A stretch of 64,000 bases of DNA. Source: Bacteroidota bacterium (GTDB lineage Bacteria; Bacteroidota; Bacteroidia; Chitinophagales; Chitinophagaceae). Shown here piece after piece: positions 35,260-45,650 of the stretch (positions are counted from its first letter, which is position 1; each line of letters starts with the position of its first letter). Under the pieces are notes generated by a model. The model did no database searches, was not told where the DNA came from, and was given only the letters and a program-made list of their open reading frames with translations. The position numbers and the translations under genes are program-made. The stretch lies in NCBI GenBank assembly GCA_023422835.1, contig JAFAGI010000007.1:1-64000 (forward strand). Reading direction: 5' to 3'.

Positions 35260-37844
35260 TGCCGCTGGAAGAGTACAATAAAAAACGGGATTTTAAGCAA
35301 ACTGCCGAACCTAAAGGTGCCAGAAGTAAAACCTCCGGTAAACTTAGGTTTGTGGTGCAGCGGCACGCTGCCTCCAGGCTGCACTATGATTTCCGACTGG
35401 AAATGGAAGGCGTTTTAAAAAGCTGGGCTGTGCCTAAAGGCCCTTCCCTGAACCCCGCAGATAAACGGCTTGCCATGATGGTTGAAGATCATCCGTATAG
35501 CTACCGCACATTCGAAGGAACCATCCCTCAGGGAAACTACGGCGCAGGAGAAGTTGAAATATGGGACGAAGGCTTTTATGAACCTTTGCATAAAAAAACA
35601 GGGTTAGCAGACGATAAGATATTATTGAATGAATTAAAAACGGGCTCGCTCAAAATCGTATTGAAAGGCAATAAATTAAAGGGTGAATTCGCACTGGTAA
35701 AAATCAAGAACCCCCAGGATGATAACGCCTGGCTGCTGATAAAGCATAAAGATGCGTTTGCTGTAACAGGGAAATATTCTGCTGAAGATTTTACCAAAAA
35801 GAATTCCAAGGTAACCCAACTGGTAGCCGGGAAAAAAAAGAAATTAGCCAATAAAATTGTACCTGCTGAAAAGGAGGATACGAGCAAAAAAACTGTTGAA
35901 TCCAAACGCAGAGTAACCAATCATGCACCCTACATTTCCGGAGAACAAAAACTTAAAGATTACGTAAAGCCAATGCTGGCAACGCTTACAGAAGAACCTT
36001 TTTCGGATGATGAATGGGTATTTGAAATAAAATGGGATGGTTACCGTGCTATAGCAGAAACCGGTAGCACATTTAGATTTTATTCGCGAAATGGCCTGTC
36101 TTTCGCTAATAAATATGCACCTATAACAGAAGAACTGAAATCACAGCAGCACGAAATGATCTTGGATGGCGAGATTGTTGCTTACGACAATGGCAAACCA
36201 TCCTTTCAAAGCCTGCAGCATTATAGCGATCATTCTGCCACACCGCTCATCTACCATGTGTTTGATATCCTTTATCTCAATGGCCACAGTACAGAATCCC
36301 TTACTTTGCTGCAACGCAAAGAATTGCTGAAAGATGCGCTGGTTGAAGGCGAGCATATTAAATATTGCGATTATCTGGAGAATGACGGCATCGGTTTTTT
36401 CGAGGCTATCAAGGAAAATAACCTGGAAGGAATAATCGCAAAAATGAAATCCGGGGAATATACAAGGGGCGTAAGAACCAGGCAATGGCTGAAGATAAAA
36501 TACCACAATATTACAGAAGCTGTAATCGCAGGATTCACCGAACCACGCGGCAGCCGGAAGGCTTTCGGCGCTTTGATATTAGGGAGGTATGAAAATGGCG
36601 AGCTCGTCTACACCGGGCATACAGGTACAGGATTTAACCAAACTACTCTGAAAGAAATATACGCCCGTTTGCAGCCACTGATAATAAAAGATTGCCCCTT
36701 TGCGAAAAAGCCAAAGACAAACATGCCGGCCACCTGGGTAAAGCCTGAGCTCGTCTGCAATATAAAATATACGGAGATCACTGATGAGCATATATACCGG
36801 CACCCTGTTTATATGGGTTTACGCATAGATAAATCAGCCTCGGAGGTGGATAACAGTGATAGCACACAACCAGAACCTGCACCCAAAAAATCGAAGCCTG
36901 TGAAAAAATCGAATCATACAGAAGGGGATGTTATTAAAAGTATCGGTGGTAAGCAGGTAAAGCTTACCAACCAGTCCAAAGTGTACTGGCCTAATGAAGG
37001 CTATACAAAAGGCGATCTGATAGATTATTACCAGGATATGAGCGCTTACATTTTGCCATACCTAAAAGACAGGCCGCAGTCGCTGCACCGCTTTCCCAAC
37101 GGTATTAAGGAGCTTAGCTTTTATCATAAGGATGCAGGCGCAGGCGCGCCTGACTGGGTAAAGACTGTAAATATTTATTCAGCATCTAATGATAAAGAGC
37201 TGGAATATATCCTTTGTAACGACAAAGCTACCCTCGCCTACTTAAATAACTTAGGCTGCATTGAACTAAATCCATGGAACAGCCGCATAAAGAAGATTGA
37301 TCATCCCGATTATATGATCATAGATATTGATCCTGCGGATAAAAATACGTTTGAGCAGGTGATAGAAACTGCGCAGGCAACCAAGGAAATACTGGATATC
37401 TGCAAAGTTGATGCTTACTGCAAAACTTCAGGCAGCACAGGCTTGCATGTGTTTGTGCCTATGGGCGCTAAATATACTTATGACCAGGTAAAAGACTTCG
37501 CACACATTATTGCAGACTTGGTGCAAAAGCGTTTACCGAAATTTACAACATTGGAAAGAAACCTGAAGAAGCGCGGCAACAACAAAATCTATATCGATTA
37601 TCTTCAGAACCGCAGCGGCCAAACGATCGCAAGCATTTACAGCGTACGGCCGAAGCCCGGGGCTTCGGTTTCTATGCCGCTTGAATGGGGGGAAGTAAAG
37701 AAAGGTTTATCCCCCGCAGACTTTCATATACACAATGCTTGTGAGCGTGTAAAAATGAAAGGAGATATTTTCCGCGGCGTTATGGGCAAAGGTGTTGATA
37801 TAGCTAAATGCCTTACACTGCTTGAAGAGGAGATCAATAAATAG
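35259..37844 (+). CDS. ligD: Multidomain DNA ligase LigD (PE-LIG-POL)
   Basis: A single 861-residue repair enzyme. The domains in order are: 3'-phosphoesterase (about 25-160, with HAASRLHYDFRLE); ATP-dependent ligase (about 230-530, with adenylated K258 in EIKWDGYRA); and archaeo-eukaryotic primase/polymerase (about 570-855, with DIDPAD and TSGSTGLHVFVP). It trims, fills and seals double-strand breaks held by Ku. The ATG at 35259 overlaps the ku stop (TGATG); a GTG one codon earlier is possible. It is convergent with amt, only 5 bp apart. Confidence 0.96.
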   Translation: MPLEEYNKKRDFKQTAEPKGARSKTSGKLRFVVQRHAASRLHYDFRLEMEGVLKSWAVPKGPSLNPADKRLAMMVEDHPYSYRTFEGTIPQGNYGAGEVEIWDEGFYEPLHKKTGLADDKILLNELKTGSLKIVLKGNKLKGEFALVKIKNPQDDNAWLLIKHKDAFAVTGKYSAEDFTKKNSKVTQLVAGKKKKLANKIVPAEKEDTSKKTVESKRRVTNHAPYISGEQKLKDYVKPMLATLTEEPFSDDEWVFEIKWDGYRAIAETGSTFRFYSRNGLSFANKYAPITEELKSQQHEMILDGEIVAYDNGKPSFQSLQHYSDHSATPLIYHVFDILYLNGHSTESLTLLQRKELLKDALVEGEHIKYCDYLENDGIGFFEAIKENNLEGIIAKMKSGEYTRGVRTRQWLKIKYHNITEAVIAGFTEPRGSRKAFGALILGRYENGELVYTGHTGTGFNQTTLKEIYARLQPLIIKDCPFAKKPKTNMPATWVKPELVCNIKYTEITDEHIYRHPVYMGLRIDKSASEVDNSDSTQPEPAPKKSKPVKKSNHTEGDVIKSIGGKQVKLTNQSKVYWPNEGYTKGDLIDYYQDMSAYILPYLKDRPQSLHRFPNGIKELSFYHKDAGAGAPDWVKTVNIYSASNDKELEYILCNDKATLAYLNNLGCIELNPWNSRIKKIDHPDYMIIDIDPADKNTFEQVIETAQATKEILDICKVDAYCKTSGSTGLHVFVPMGAKYTYDQVKDFAHIIADLVQKRLPKFTTLERNLKKRGNNKIYIDYLQNRSGQTIASIYSVRPKPGASVSMPLEWGEVKKGLSPADFHIHNACERVKMKGDIFRGVMGKGVDIAKCLTLLEEEINK

Positions 37845-37849
37845 TTGAT

Positions 37850-39166
37850 TTACAAATAAACATCCAGCCTCCTTTTGGGTTTGTATCTTTCTCCATGCTG
37901 GGAAAAATCCAGTCCGTCTTCTTCAGCATCGAGAGAAACACGCACCGGGATGAAGAAGTCGGTTACCTTAAACAAGAGATAAGAACCAAAAAATGCAAAT
38001 AAAGAAGCTATTGCCAGCGCCAGCAGGTGATATAAAAAAGTGGTAGTCTCCCCGTATATTAAACCTACATCTTTGGCAAATACAGCAGTAAGCAGCATGC
38101 CAATTATGCCTCCTAAACCATGACAGGGAAATACATCCAGCGTATCATCAAGGTTTGATTTATTTTTAAACTTTACCGCAAAGTTGCTGATAACCGCCGT
38201 TATAAAACCAATGAACAATGCCTGCGGCACCGTCACATATGCACAGCCCGGAGTGATGGCTACTAAGCCTACCACAGCAGCTATGCAGGCTCCCATGGCA
38301 GAGGGCTTATTTCCTTTGAACATTTCTAAAGCTACCCAGCCCATCATGGCTGCAGCGGAAGCAGCCATAGTTGTGGCAAAGGCCTGCACGGCAGTAGCAT
38401 TAGCACCTAATGCAGAGCCTCCGTTAAAGCCGAACCATCCGAACCACAACATGCCCGTTCCCAACAATACATACGGAATATTTACCGGCTCATAATGCCT
38501 GTTTTTCTCAAATTCTTTCCGTCTGCCTAAAAACATAGCGCCTACCAGAGCAGCATAGCCGGCGCTCATATGTACTACTGTACCGCCTGCAAAATCCAGC
38601 ACTCCCCATTTGCGGAATATACCTTCCGGGTGCCACGTAGCATGTGCCAGAGGAGCATAAATAAATATGGTAAATAAAGAGATGAATAAAACATACGCCT
38701 TAAAGTTTACTCTTTCTGCAAAACTGCCGGTGATAAGTGCAGGTGTGATGATGGCAAATTTTAACTGGAACAATGCAAAAAGCAAGAACGGTATAGTAGG
38801 CGACAATACTGGATGTACATCAAGACCAACATTTCTCAGAAACATAAAAGTAAGCGGATTTCCAATAATCCCTTTAAAGCTGTCTCCGAAACACAGGCTG
38901 AATCCTACAATAAAATAGATAATAGTAATTACTCCCAAACAGATGAAGCTTTGTAGCATGGTAGAAATAATATTTTTTCTCCGCACCATACCCCCATAAA
39001 AAAATGATAAACCGGGGGTCATTAAAAATACAAGTCCCGTTGCAGATAGCAGCCATGCTACATCAGAAGCAACGATGCCTGCGCCATTCCCGTTTGTACG
39101 TATCGGGATAATGGCTGCAATCAGGCAGAAAATAAACAGTAGTAAAAAAGGTAATTTCGTTTTCAT
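37850..39166 (-). CDS. amt: Ammonium transporter
   Basis: A 438-residue Amt/Mep/Rh channel of the inner membrane with an N-terminal signal-like helix and about 11 further helices. Family landmarks are FLMTPGLSFFYGGMVRRKN, DFAGGTVVHMSAGYAALVGA with the first pore His, and CHGLGGIIGMLLTAVF with the other. It imports ammonium, or ammonia plus a proton. No glnK regulator gene lies beside it, unlike in many bacteria. The 626 bp upstream (39167-39792) is AT-rich without a gene. Confidence 0.95.
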   Translation of the reverse strand: MKTKLPFLLLFIFCLIAAIIPIRTNGNGAGIVASDVAWLLSATGLVFLMTPGLSFFYGGMVRRKNIISTMLQSFICLGVITIIYFIVGFSLCFGDSFKGIIGNPLTFMFLRNVGLDVHPVLSPTIPFLLFALFQLKFAIITPALITGSFAERVNFKAYVLFISLFTIFIYAPLAHATWHPEGIFRKWGVLDFAGGTVVHMSAGYAALVGAMFLGRRKEFEKNRHYEPVNIPYVLLGTGMLWFGWFGFNGGSALGANATAVQAFATTMAASAAAMMGWVALEMFKGNKPSAMGACIAAVVGLVAITPGCAYVTVPQALFIGFITAVISNFAVKFKNKSNLDDTLDVFPCHGLGGIIGMLLTAVFAKDVGLIYGETTTFLYHLLALAIASLFAFFGSYLLFKVTDFFIPVRVSLDAEEDGLDFSQHGERYKPKRRLDVYL

Positions 39167-39195
39167 AAATTGATATTATAAATAATTTTATTTAA

Positions 39196-39231
39196 CAAAA
39201 ATAAATTTTTATTTCATTTAATTAGTCAAAA
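39196..39231 (-). promoter_or_regulatory. Candidate promoter of amt
   Basis: The minus strand reads TTTTG (39227-39231), 23 nt, then TATTTTTG (39196-39203), about 30 nt before the amt ATG. The region is so AT-rich that chance matches are likely. I saw no sigma-54 type site. Confidence 0.3.
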
Positions 39232-39792
39232 ATAATAAATTTATTCAAATATTTTTTTTAATAATAATAAATAGATTATTTAGGATGTACAAAATTTAAA
39301 AACTCCTATCTTATCCTCTTATATTAAAAATTAAATAATCTTACAGTCAAAATCTTTATTGTTGCACGCATTACCATTATAACGGATTATAATTGTCCAG
39401 TTCAAATTGATACAGACAAGGAGAATTATTGTGTACAAAACAATGAAGTAGGCGCGGACTTAAGGTGACTGATGTGCTCATGGCTGTTTAAATCAGCAAC
39501 ATCATCCTTTTTATAACTACTTCCAGCAAATTCTTACTATTACAGTTATTAGTCTACAGAACGTATATAGCAAAATACTTAATATATATAGCTAAGGCAT
39601 AAACAACTATGGCAGTACAGGCAAGTTACTTTAATACTGCACTCTTAAACTTAATATACAAATGCTTGTGGAAGCAGGCTTTTGTAACAATCGTAAAGAT
39701 GAAGAATAGCCTGATAAATGTTTTGGGATAACCCGGTTGCACCAAAATAAGTCAAGTAGGAGGTTTATTGCGCCAAGCAATGAATGATCAGA

Positions 39793-40884
39793 TTATAGCT
39801 GCTCTGCTTTCACGCGTCCGAAGCGCAAAGCTTTTAACATCCATCCGGGCAAGGGTTTTAGAGCATCTCTTTTTTTCAGGTTTAAGCTTAGGCCTAATTT
39901 TTTAGAGATAGGAATTTTGTGGGTTTCTACCAACTCTATCAACGTGCCGTCAGTATCTTCTATGTAGGCAAACTGCCCGGCAGCTTCACCCATGTCAAAG
40001 GACTCACCGTTTTTAAAGTTGCTGGCGCTGTCTGCCGTGAAAGCGTAACCATGACTTTTGCATTTTTCACGCAGCGCATCCATGTTAGTTATATCAAAGC
40101 AGATATGGATAAAACCGGGATCGCCCCAGAAGCGGCCTGCATAGATGCTTTGCGGCTTACGGTCTTTTGCTTCTATCAATTCAATGTAAGACGGCCCCAT
40201 CAATTTACTCAAAGCTCCTTTTCTGGGCTGGCTATGCGTCAGTAACCTTCTGCGGTATTTCTGGCTGCCGGAAGGTAAAGCTTTGATGTCGTCAAAGACG
40301 CCTGTTTCATCGGCCAGTATTTTATCATAGCCCAGTATGCCGGTATACACCTTTACGGCTTTGTCAATATCTGTAACGCCAATGATGGCGCCTGCTACAC
40401 CGCCGGTAGTATGTTTTTCATCACGAAAAATATAGTCATCCTGCACTACCTGGAAAAAGTTCCCGAAAGGGTCTTGAAGAAAAAAAGTGTTATTTCCGTC
40501 TATGGATTTGCAAATGCTCCCGGCAATTTTCACCTGTTTGTTTTTAGAGAATTCTTCAAAGGATTTTGCTACATTGCGGCTCTTGATCTTTGCAGCAAAT
40601 ATTCCGAGGTCTCCTGTTTGAATATCGAATGCTGCTTTCTGCGGCTTGCGTTCGGAGTATTGCCATACTTCAAAGCCGCCGCCGCCTTGCATGTTGATGG
40701 CTATTATGGCATGGCGTTTTTGCGGCACATTGCCCGTGTAGGGAAGCATCAATTCAGCTACCGTATTATCTTCCAGCACACGGATGTCCATGTTGAATAC
40801 GTCAATGTAATATTTCCATGCTTCTTTGAGGTCCTCAACGCCAATACCTATCTGCTGTATTCCACTGATTATATAATCCTTCAT
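39793..40884 (-). CDS. Two-domain VOC (glyoxalase/dioxygenase-fold) protein
   Basis: A 363-residue protein made of two vicinal-oxygen-chelate halves. The first starts ISGIQQIGIGVEDLKEAWKY and ends at DPFGNFFQVVQ. The second starts GGVAGAIIGVTDIDKAVKVY and ends at DTDGTLIELVE. The overall plan recalls 4-hydroxyphenylpyruvate dioxygenase. However, the His normally found in the first strand of the second half is absent, while a His in GFIHICFDI and the Glu in LIELVE are present. HPPD activity is therefore unlikely or altered. A short-chain reductase gene lies 103 bp upstream on the same strand. Confidence 0.75.
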   Translation of the reverse strand: MKDYIISGIQQIGIGVEDLKEAWKYYIDVFNMDIRVLEDNTVAELMLPYTGNVPQKRHAIIAINMQGGGGFEVWQYSERKPQKAAFDIQTGDLGIFAAKIKSRNVAKSFEEFSKNKQVKIAGSICKSIDGNNTFFLQDPFGNFFQVVQDDYIFRDEKHTTGGVAGAIIGVTDIDKAVKVYTGILGYDKILADETGVFDDIKALPSGSQKYRRRLLTHSQPRKGALSKLMGPSYIELIEAKDRKPQSIYAGRFWGDPGFIHICFDITNMDALREKCKSHGYAFTADSASNFKNGESFDMGEAAGQFAYIEDTDGTLIELVETHKIPISKKLGLSLNLKKRDALKPLPGWMLKALRFGRVKAEQL

Positions 40885-40987
40885 GATGCGTAAAAAAAAG
40901 TTCTGCTGTTTTTAGTTGGAATGCGCGTTAAAAGTAATGTATTTTACAATAAAAAAGGAAACTCTTATTTTTAACACGCCCTTGTTG

Positions 40988-41785
40988 TCAGGTAGCTCTG
41001 ATCTTTCTTACCAGCCTGGACGCCCAAGCAGGGAAAAAACGCTTGATGTACACCATCAGCAGTTCTTTGCCGCCTATCAGGACTTCGCGTTTCTGATGCC
41101 TGATGGCTGAAACAATTTGCCTGGCAGCTTTCTCTGCAGTTATGCCTGATGCCTGTCCGTCATCTAATTGTGCGTGCTTTGTGCCGTTTGCTTCAAGGGC
41201 ATTGTAAGAAATATTGGTACGCACCCTTCCCGGGCAGATAAATACTACACGGATATTGTTGTCGTAATATTCTGCCTGCACCGTTTCAAAAAATCCATAC
41301 AGCGCAAACTTGGAAGCTGCATAGGATGAGCGCAACGGAAAGCCGAATTTACCCGAAATACTGGTGGTTACTGCTATGGTGCCGCCACCATGCGCAATCA
41401 TTGCCGGCAGTATCGCCTTTGCGATCTTTACGGGTGCAAAATAATTTACCTGCATTATTTTCTGGTCTACTACATCATCAGTATCCAGCGCCTTAGCGCG
41501 CTGGCTGATGCCTGCATTCAGAAACAAAATATCAATGCTGCCAAACAAAGCCATTGCTTGAGTTCCAAGGGTATGAATATTATCTGTATTGGACAAGTCA
41601 TGTGGAAGTATGGCACAGTTAGCGCCCAGCTTTTTACACCTGTGCTGCACTGCCAGTAATTTTTGTGTATTGGTGGCTGTGAGAATAAGATTTACACCTT
41701 CCTCCGCCATTTGATAGGCAGTGGCTTCACCGATGCCGGATGAAGCTCCGGTGATCCAGATAGTTTTTCCTAATATTTGCTGCAA
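40988..41785 (-). CDS. Short-chain dehydrogenase/reductase
   Basis: A 265-residue classical SDR. The cofactor loop TGASSGIGEAT is near residues 12-22, with NAGIS, catalytic Ser in VTTSISGKFG, and Tyr-Lys in YAASKFAL. A C-terminal amphipathic region (MVYIKRFFPAWASRLVRKI) resembles DltE/YqjQ-type SDRs with a membrane-binding tail. A -7 element TACATTTG (minus) is at 41803-41810. It is the first gene of a pair with the VOC protein. Confidence 0.88.
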   Translation of the reverse strand: MQQILGKTIWITGASSGIGEATAYQMAEEGVNLILTATNTQKLLAVQHRCKKLGANCAILPHDLSNTDNIHTLGTQAMALFGSIDILFLNAGISQRAKALDTDDVVDQKIMQVNYFAPVKIAKAILPAMIAHGGGTIAVTTSISGKFGFPLRSSYAASKFALYGFFETVQAEYYDNNIRVVFICPGRVRTNISYNALEANGTKHAQLDDGQASGITAEKAARQIVSAIRHQKREVLIGGKELLMVYIKRFFPAWASRLVRKIRAT

Positions 41786-41965
41786 GGTCGTTTGTTTACT
41801 TACAAATGTAGGGTAAAAACGAATTGAAAATGAATGGCCCTTTGTAGCAATAACTTAAAACGTTATATGTAGAAAATTTTTCAATATATTATTCAACAAT
41901 AAACATACTGCCAATACTATCTAATTTCGTATTTTCGTTTGCTTTGAGAAACATATTTCAAGCGG

Positions 41966-44900
41966 ATGATTATGCAGTTTTCACACCTACACGTTCATAC
42001 AGAATATTCTTTACTCGACGGAGCAGCGTCTATAACAAGCCTTTTCAAAAAGGCTGAAAAAGACGGCATGCCTGCGCTTGCGCTTACTGACCATGGCAAT
42101 ATGTTTGGCGCATTCAACTTTGTAGCCGAAGCTTGGAAACGCACAAAAGTGATTGGTAAAACCTCCGAAGGCAAAGAAATAAAAGAACCCTTAATCAAGC
42201 CAATTGTAGGCTGTGAATTGTATGTGGTAGAAAACCGTTTTCAGAAGACATTTTCTAAAGATCAGAAAGATAAACGTTACCACCAGGTGATGCTTGCCAA
42301 GGATGAAACCGGCTATCACAACCTGGTAAAGCTTACCTCGCTGGGCTATATCGAAGGCATGTACAGCAAATACCCGCGTGTAGATAAGCAACTGATAGAA
42401 AAATACCATGAAGGCCTCATAGCTACTACCTGCTGTATCGGTGCGTACGTGCCACAGGCTATTTTATACAAAAGCCTTGAAGAAGCGGAAAAAGAATTTA
42501 AATGGTGGCTCGATCTTTTTGGTGAGGATTATTTTATAGAATTACAACGCCACAACATTCCCGAGCAGGAAAAGATCAATAACGTATTGCTGGAGTTTTC
42601 TAAGAAATACAATGTGCCTGTGATCTGCTCCAATGACAGCCACTATACAGACCAGGAAGACGCCAATGCGCATGATATCCTGCTCTGCATCAATACCGGT
42701 GAAAAGCAATCCACCCCCGGATATGACGATTTTGTGAATGATGATATTCAACTCAAAGCAAGGCGGTTTAAATTTCCCAACGACCAGTTTTATTTTAAAA
42801 CAAAGCGTGAAATGGAACAGCTTTTTAAAGATATACCGCAATCGCTCGACAACACCCAGATGATCGTAGACAGGATAAAACCGCTGCAATTAAAAAAAGA
42901 TATCCTGCTGCCCAACTTCCCTATTCCAAAAGATTTTCAGACTACCGCCGACACTAAACTAAACCAGTGGAGCTACCTGCACTTCCTTACTTTTGAAGGC
43001 GCAAAAACACGTTATTCGGAAATAACCCCTGAGATACGCGAGCGTATTGACTTTGAGCTGGATGTGATCAGAAATATGGGCTTTGCAGGCTACTTCCTTA
43101 TTGTGATGGATTTCATCAAAGCCGGTAAAGATATGGGTGTTTTCGTAGGCCCGGGGCGCGGCTCCGCAGCGGGCAGTGTGGTGGCTTATTGCATTGGCAT
43201 TACCAATATTGATCCCATCAAATACAATCTGCTGTTTGAGCGCTTCCTCAATCCCGACCGCTTGTCCATGCCGGATATTGATACCGATTTTGATGATGAA
43301 GGCAGGCAGCGGGTGATAGAGTATGTGATAAACAAATATTCGAAGCAACAGGTGGCACAGATTATCACCTACGGTACTATGGCTGCCAAAATGAGCATTA
43401 AAGATGTGGCACGGGTAATGGATCTGCCGCTGCCAGACTCTAACGCACTGGCTAAGCTGGTTCCTGAAAGGCCAGGCACAAAACTGCGCCGGGTGTTGCA
43501 CGCTCCTATTTATAAAAGCGAAGAAAAAGACGGCGAGAAATCCCTTGAATCTAAAGAAGGCTACCAGGCAGATGAGATAGAGAGAATTAAAAAAATAAGG
43601 GAAATTTATAAAATACCCGGTTTGCAGTCCGATGTATTGCACGAAGCTGAAAGGCTGGAAGGGAAAGTGAGGAACACCGGCATACACGCGGCAGGCATCA
43701 TCATTGCACCGGAAGACCTTACAGGGCTAATTCCGGTAGCTACAGCAAAAGATTCCGATCTTTGGGTGACCCAGTTTGAGGGTAGCACTATAGAAGATGC
43801 AGGCGTAATCAAGATGGACTTCCTGGGTTTGAAGAATTTATCTATCCTGAAAACTGCATTGGCGCTGATCAAAGAAAACCACGGTGTGGAAATTGATATT
43901 GATGCAATACCCTTGGATGACCAGAAAACCTATGAACTCTACCAGCGCGGCGAAACCAATGCTACATTTCAGTTTGAAAGCCCGGGCATGCAGAAACACC
44001 TGCGCGATCTTAAGCCAGACGTATTCGGCGACCTGATTGCAATGAACGCTTTATACCGCCCCGGCCCGCTGAAGTACATCCCAAATTTTATCAAACGAAA
44101 AAACGGCCTGGAAAAGGTACAATATGACCTGCCTGAAATGGAGGAATACCTCAATGATACTTACGGTATCACTGTGTACCAGGAACAGGTGATGCTGCTG
44201 TCGCAGAAGCTTGCAGGATTTACCAAAGGCAATGCAGACGTACTTCGCAAGGCTATGGGTAAAAAACAGATAGACGTGCTGAACAAGATGGAGACCCAGT
44301 TTATTGAAGGGGCGAAAGCCAAAGGCCATCCGGAAAAAATCCTGAAAAAGATATGGGATGACTGGAAGGAGTTTGCACAATACGCGTTTAACAAGTCGCA
44401 TTCCACCTGTTATGCCTACGTAGCTTACCAGACAGGATATTTAAAAGCACACTACCCTTCTGAATACATGGCTGCCGTGCTCAATCATGCCGGCGCAATT
44501 GATAAGATCACTTTCTACATGGAAGAGTGTAAGCGAATGGGCATCCGGGTTTTGAGCTGCGATATCAATGAATCGCATAAAGGGTTTTCCGTAAATAAAA
44601 AGGGCGAGATACGCTTTGGATTCGGTGGGGTAAAAGGCGTAGGTGATGCCGCTGTTGACAGCATTTTGCAAGAAAGAAAAAATAACGGCCCGTACAAAGA
44701 TATTTTTGATTTTATAAAAAGGGTAAACCAGCGTACGGTCAACAAGAAATCTATTGAAAGCCTCATCTATTCCGGCGCTTTTGACTGTTTTCCCGAATAC
44801 CACAGGGCACAGTATTTTTCCACCCAGCCCAATGAAAACAGCAACAATATTGAGCGCATTGTGCGGTTTGGAAATGTGTACCAGTCAAGCCTGGAACAGG

Positions 44901-45646
44901 TGTCTAATTCACTGTTCGGTGATTTAGGTATGCCTGAAGTGGCATTGCCCAAAATATTGCCGTGCACGCCCTGGAGCCTCATGGAAAAGCTGGATTACGA
45001 GAAAGAAGTGACCGGCATTTACATCAGCGGGCATCCGCTTGATAAATTCAAGTTTGAGCTCAACCATTTTAATATACTTCCTATAGATGAATTTAAAAAG
45101 ATAAAAGACGATACGGAAACCATTCCCAACACCAATGCTACCTTGCGCCTTGCAGGCCTGGTAACTGATGCCCAGCATCGCGTAACCCGCACAGGACGGG
45201 AGTTTGGATCAATAACCTTAGAAGACTATACCGGCAATACAGAGTTGATGCTGTGGAGCGATGACTATGTAAAATTTAAGCATTATGTTGAAAAAGGACA
45301 AACGCTCTACATTTGCGGGCATTTTAAACAGCGGTTCAACACCGGGCAATATGAATTTAAGATCAACAACATCATGTTGCTGGAGTCTGTAAAAAACCAG
45401 TTCACCAACTCAGTAGAATTGCAGATGAAAGCAGAAGCCATCAGCCGGGAATTTATAGATTTTATGGAAGAGAATATAACGCGCTATCCCGGCAAAGCTG
45501 CTTTAAAATTCAAGGTCTATGACGAAAAGAGTGATTGCGAAGTTGACCTGTTTACAGCCAAAGGGGGCGTGGAGATGAATGATGAACTGTTGTACTACAT
45601 CAGCGACCTGGTTGATGTGAACATTTCAGTAGATTGTAAAAACTAA
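41966..45646 (+). CDS. dnaE: DNA polymerase III alpha subunit
   Basis: The replicative polymerase, 1226 residues. It has an N-terminal PHP domain (HLHVHTEYSLLDG, LALTDHGNMFG) and a palm with catalytic D437 and D439 in PDIDTDFDD. Helix-hairpin-helix, OB-fold (LAGLVTDAQHRVTRTGREFG) and C-terminal parts follow. The ATG at 41966 is used; one two codons later (41972) is also possible. Length and domain order are those of the Bacteroidota DnaE1. The next gene starts 4 nt after its stop. Confidence 0.96.
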   Translation: MIMQFSHLHVHTEYSLLDGAASITSLFKKAEKDGMPALALTDHGNMFGAFNFVAEAWKRTKVIGKTSEGKEIKEPLIKPIVGCELYVVENRFQKTFSKDQKDKRYHQVMLAKDETGYHNLVKLTSLGYIEGMYSKYPRVDKQLIEKYHEGLIATTCCIGAYVPQAILYKSLEEAEKEFKWWLDLFGEDYFIELQRHNIPEQEKINNVLLEFSKKYNVPVICSNDSHYTDQEDANAHDILLCINTGEKQSTPGYDDFVNDDIQLKARRFKFPNDQFYFKTKREMEQLFKDIPQSLDNTQMIVDRIKPLQLKKDILLPNFPIPKDFQTTADTKLNQWSYLHFLTFEGAKTRYSEITPEIRERIDFELDVIRNMGFAGYFLIVMDFIKAGKDMGVFVGPGRGSAAGSVVAYCIGITNIDPIKYNLLFERFLNPDRLSMPDIDTDFDDEGRQRVIEYVINKYSKQQVAQIITYGTMAAKMSIKDVARVMDLPLPDSNALAKLVPERPGTKLRRVLHAPIYKSEEKDGEKSLESKEGYQADEIERIKKIREIYKIPGLQSDVLHEAERLEGKVRNTGIHAAGIIIAPEDLTGLIPVATAKDSDLWVTQFEGSTIEDAGVIKMDFLGLKNLSILKTALALIKENHGVEIDIDAIPLDDQKTYELYQRGETNATFQFESPGMQKHLRDLKPDVFGDLIAMNALYRPGPLKYIPNFIKRKNGLEKVQYDLPEMEEYLNDTYGITVYQEQVMLLSQKLAGFTKGNADVLRKAMGKKQIDVLNKMETQFIEGAKAKGHPEKILKKIWDDWKEFAQYAFNKSHSTCYAYVAYQTGYLKAHYPSEYMAAVLNHAGAIDKITFYMEECKRMGIRVLSCDINESHKGFSVNKKGEIRFGFGGVKGVGDAAVDSILQERKNNGPYKDIFDFIKRVNQRTVNKKSIESLIYSGAFDCFPEYHRAQYFSTQPNENSNNIERIVRFGNVYQSSLEQVSNSLFGDLGMPEVALPKILPCTPWSLMEKLDYEKEVTGIYISGHPLDKFKFELNHFNILPIDEFKKIKDDTETIPNTNATLRLAGLVTDAQHRVTRTGREFGSITLEDYTGNTELMLWSDDYVKFKHYVEKGQTLYICGHFKQRFNTGQYEFKINNIMLLESVKNQFTNSVELQMKAEAISREFIDFMEENITRYPGKAALKFKVYDEKSDCEVDLFTAKGGVEMNDELLYYISDLVDVNISVDCKN

Positions 45647-45650
45647 TACT

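Noticed and set aside
39167..39792. A sigma-54 promoter before amt
   Set aside because: The best candidate near 39365-39380 has GG and GC ten rather than twelve bases apart.
39793..40884. Naming the VOC protein 4-hydroxyphenylpyruvate dioxygenase
   Set aside because: Size and two-half layout fit, but a key metal His is not where HPPD has it.
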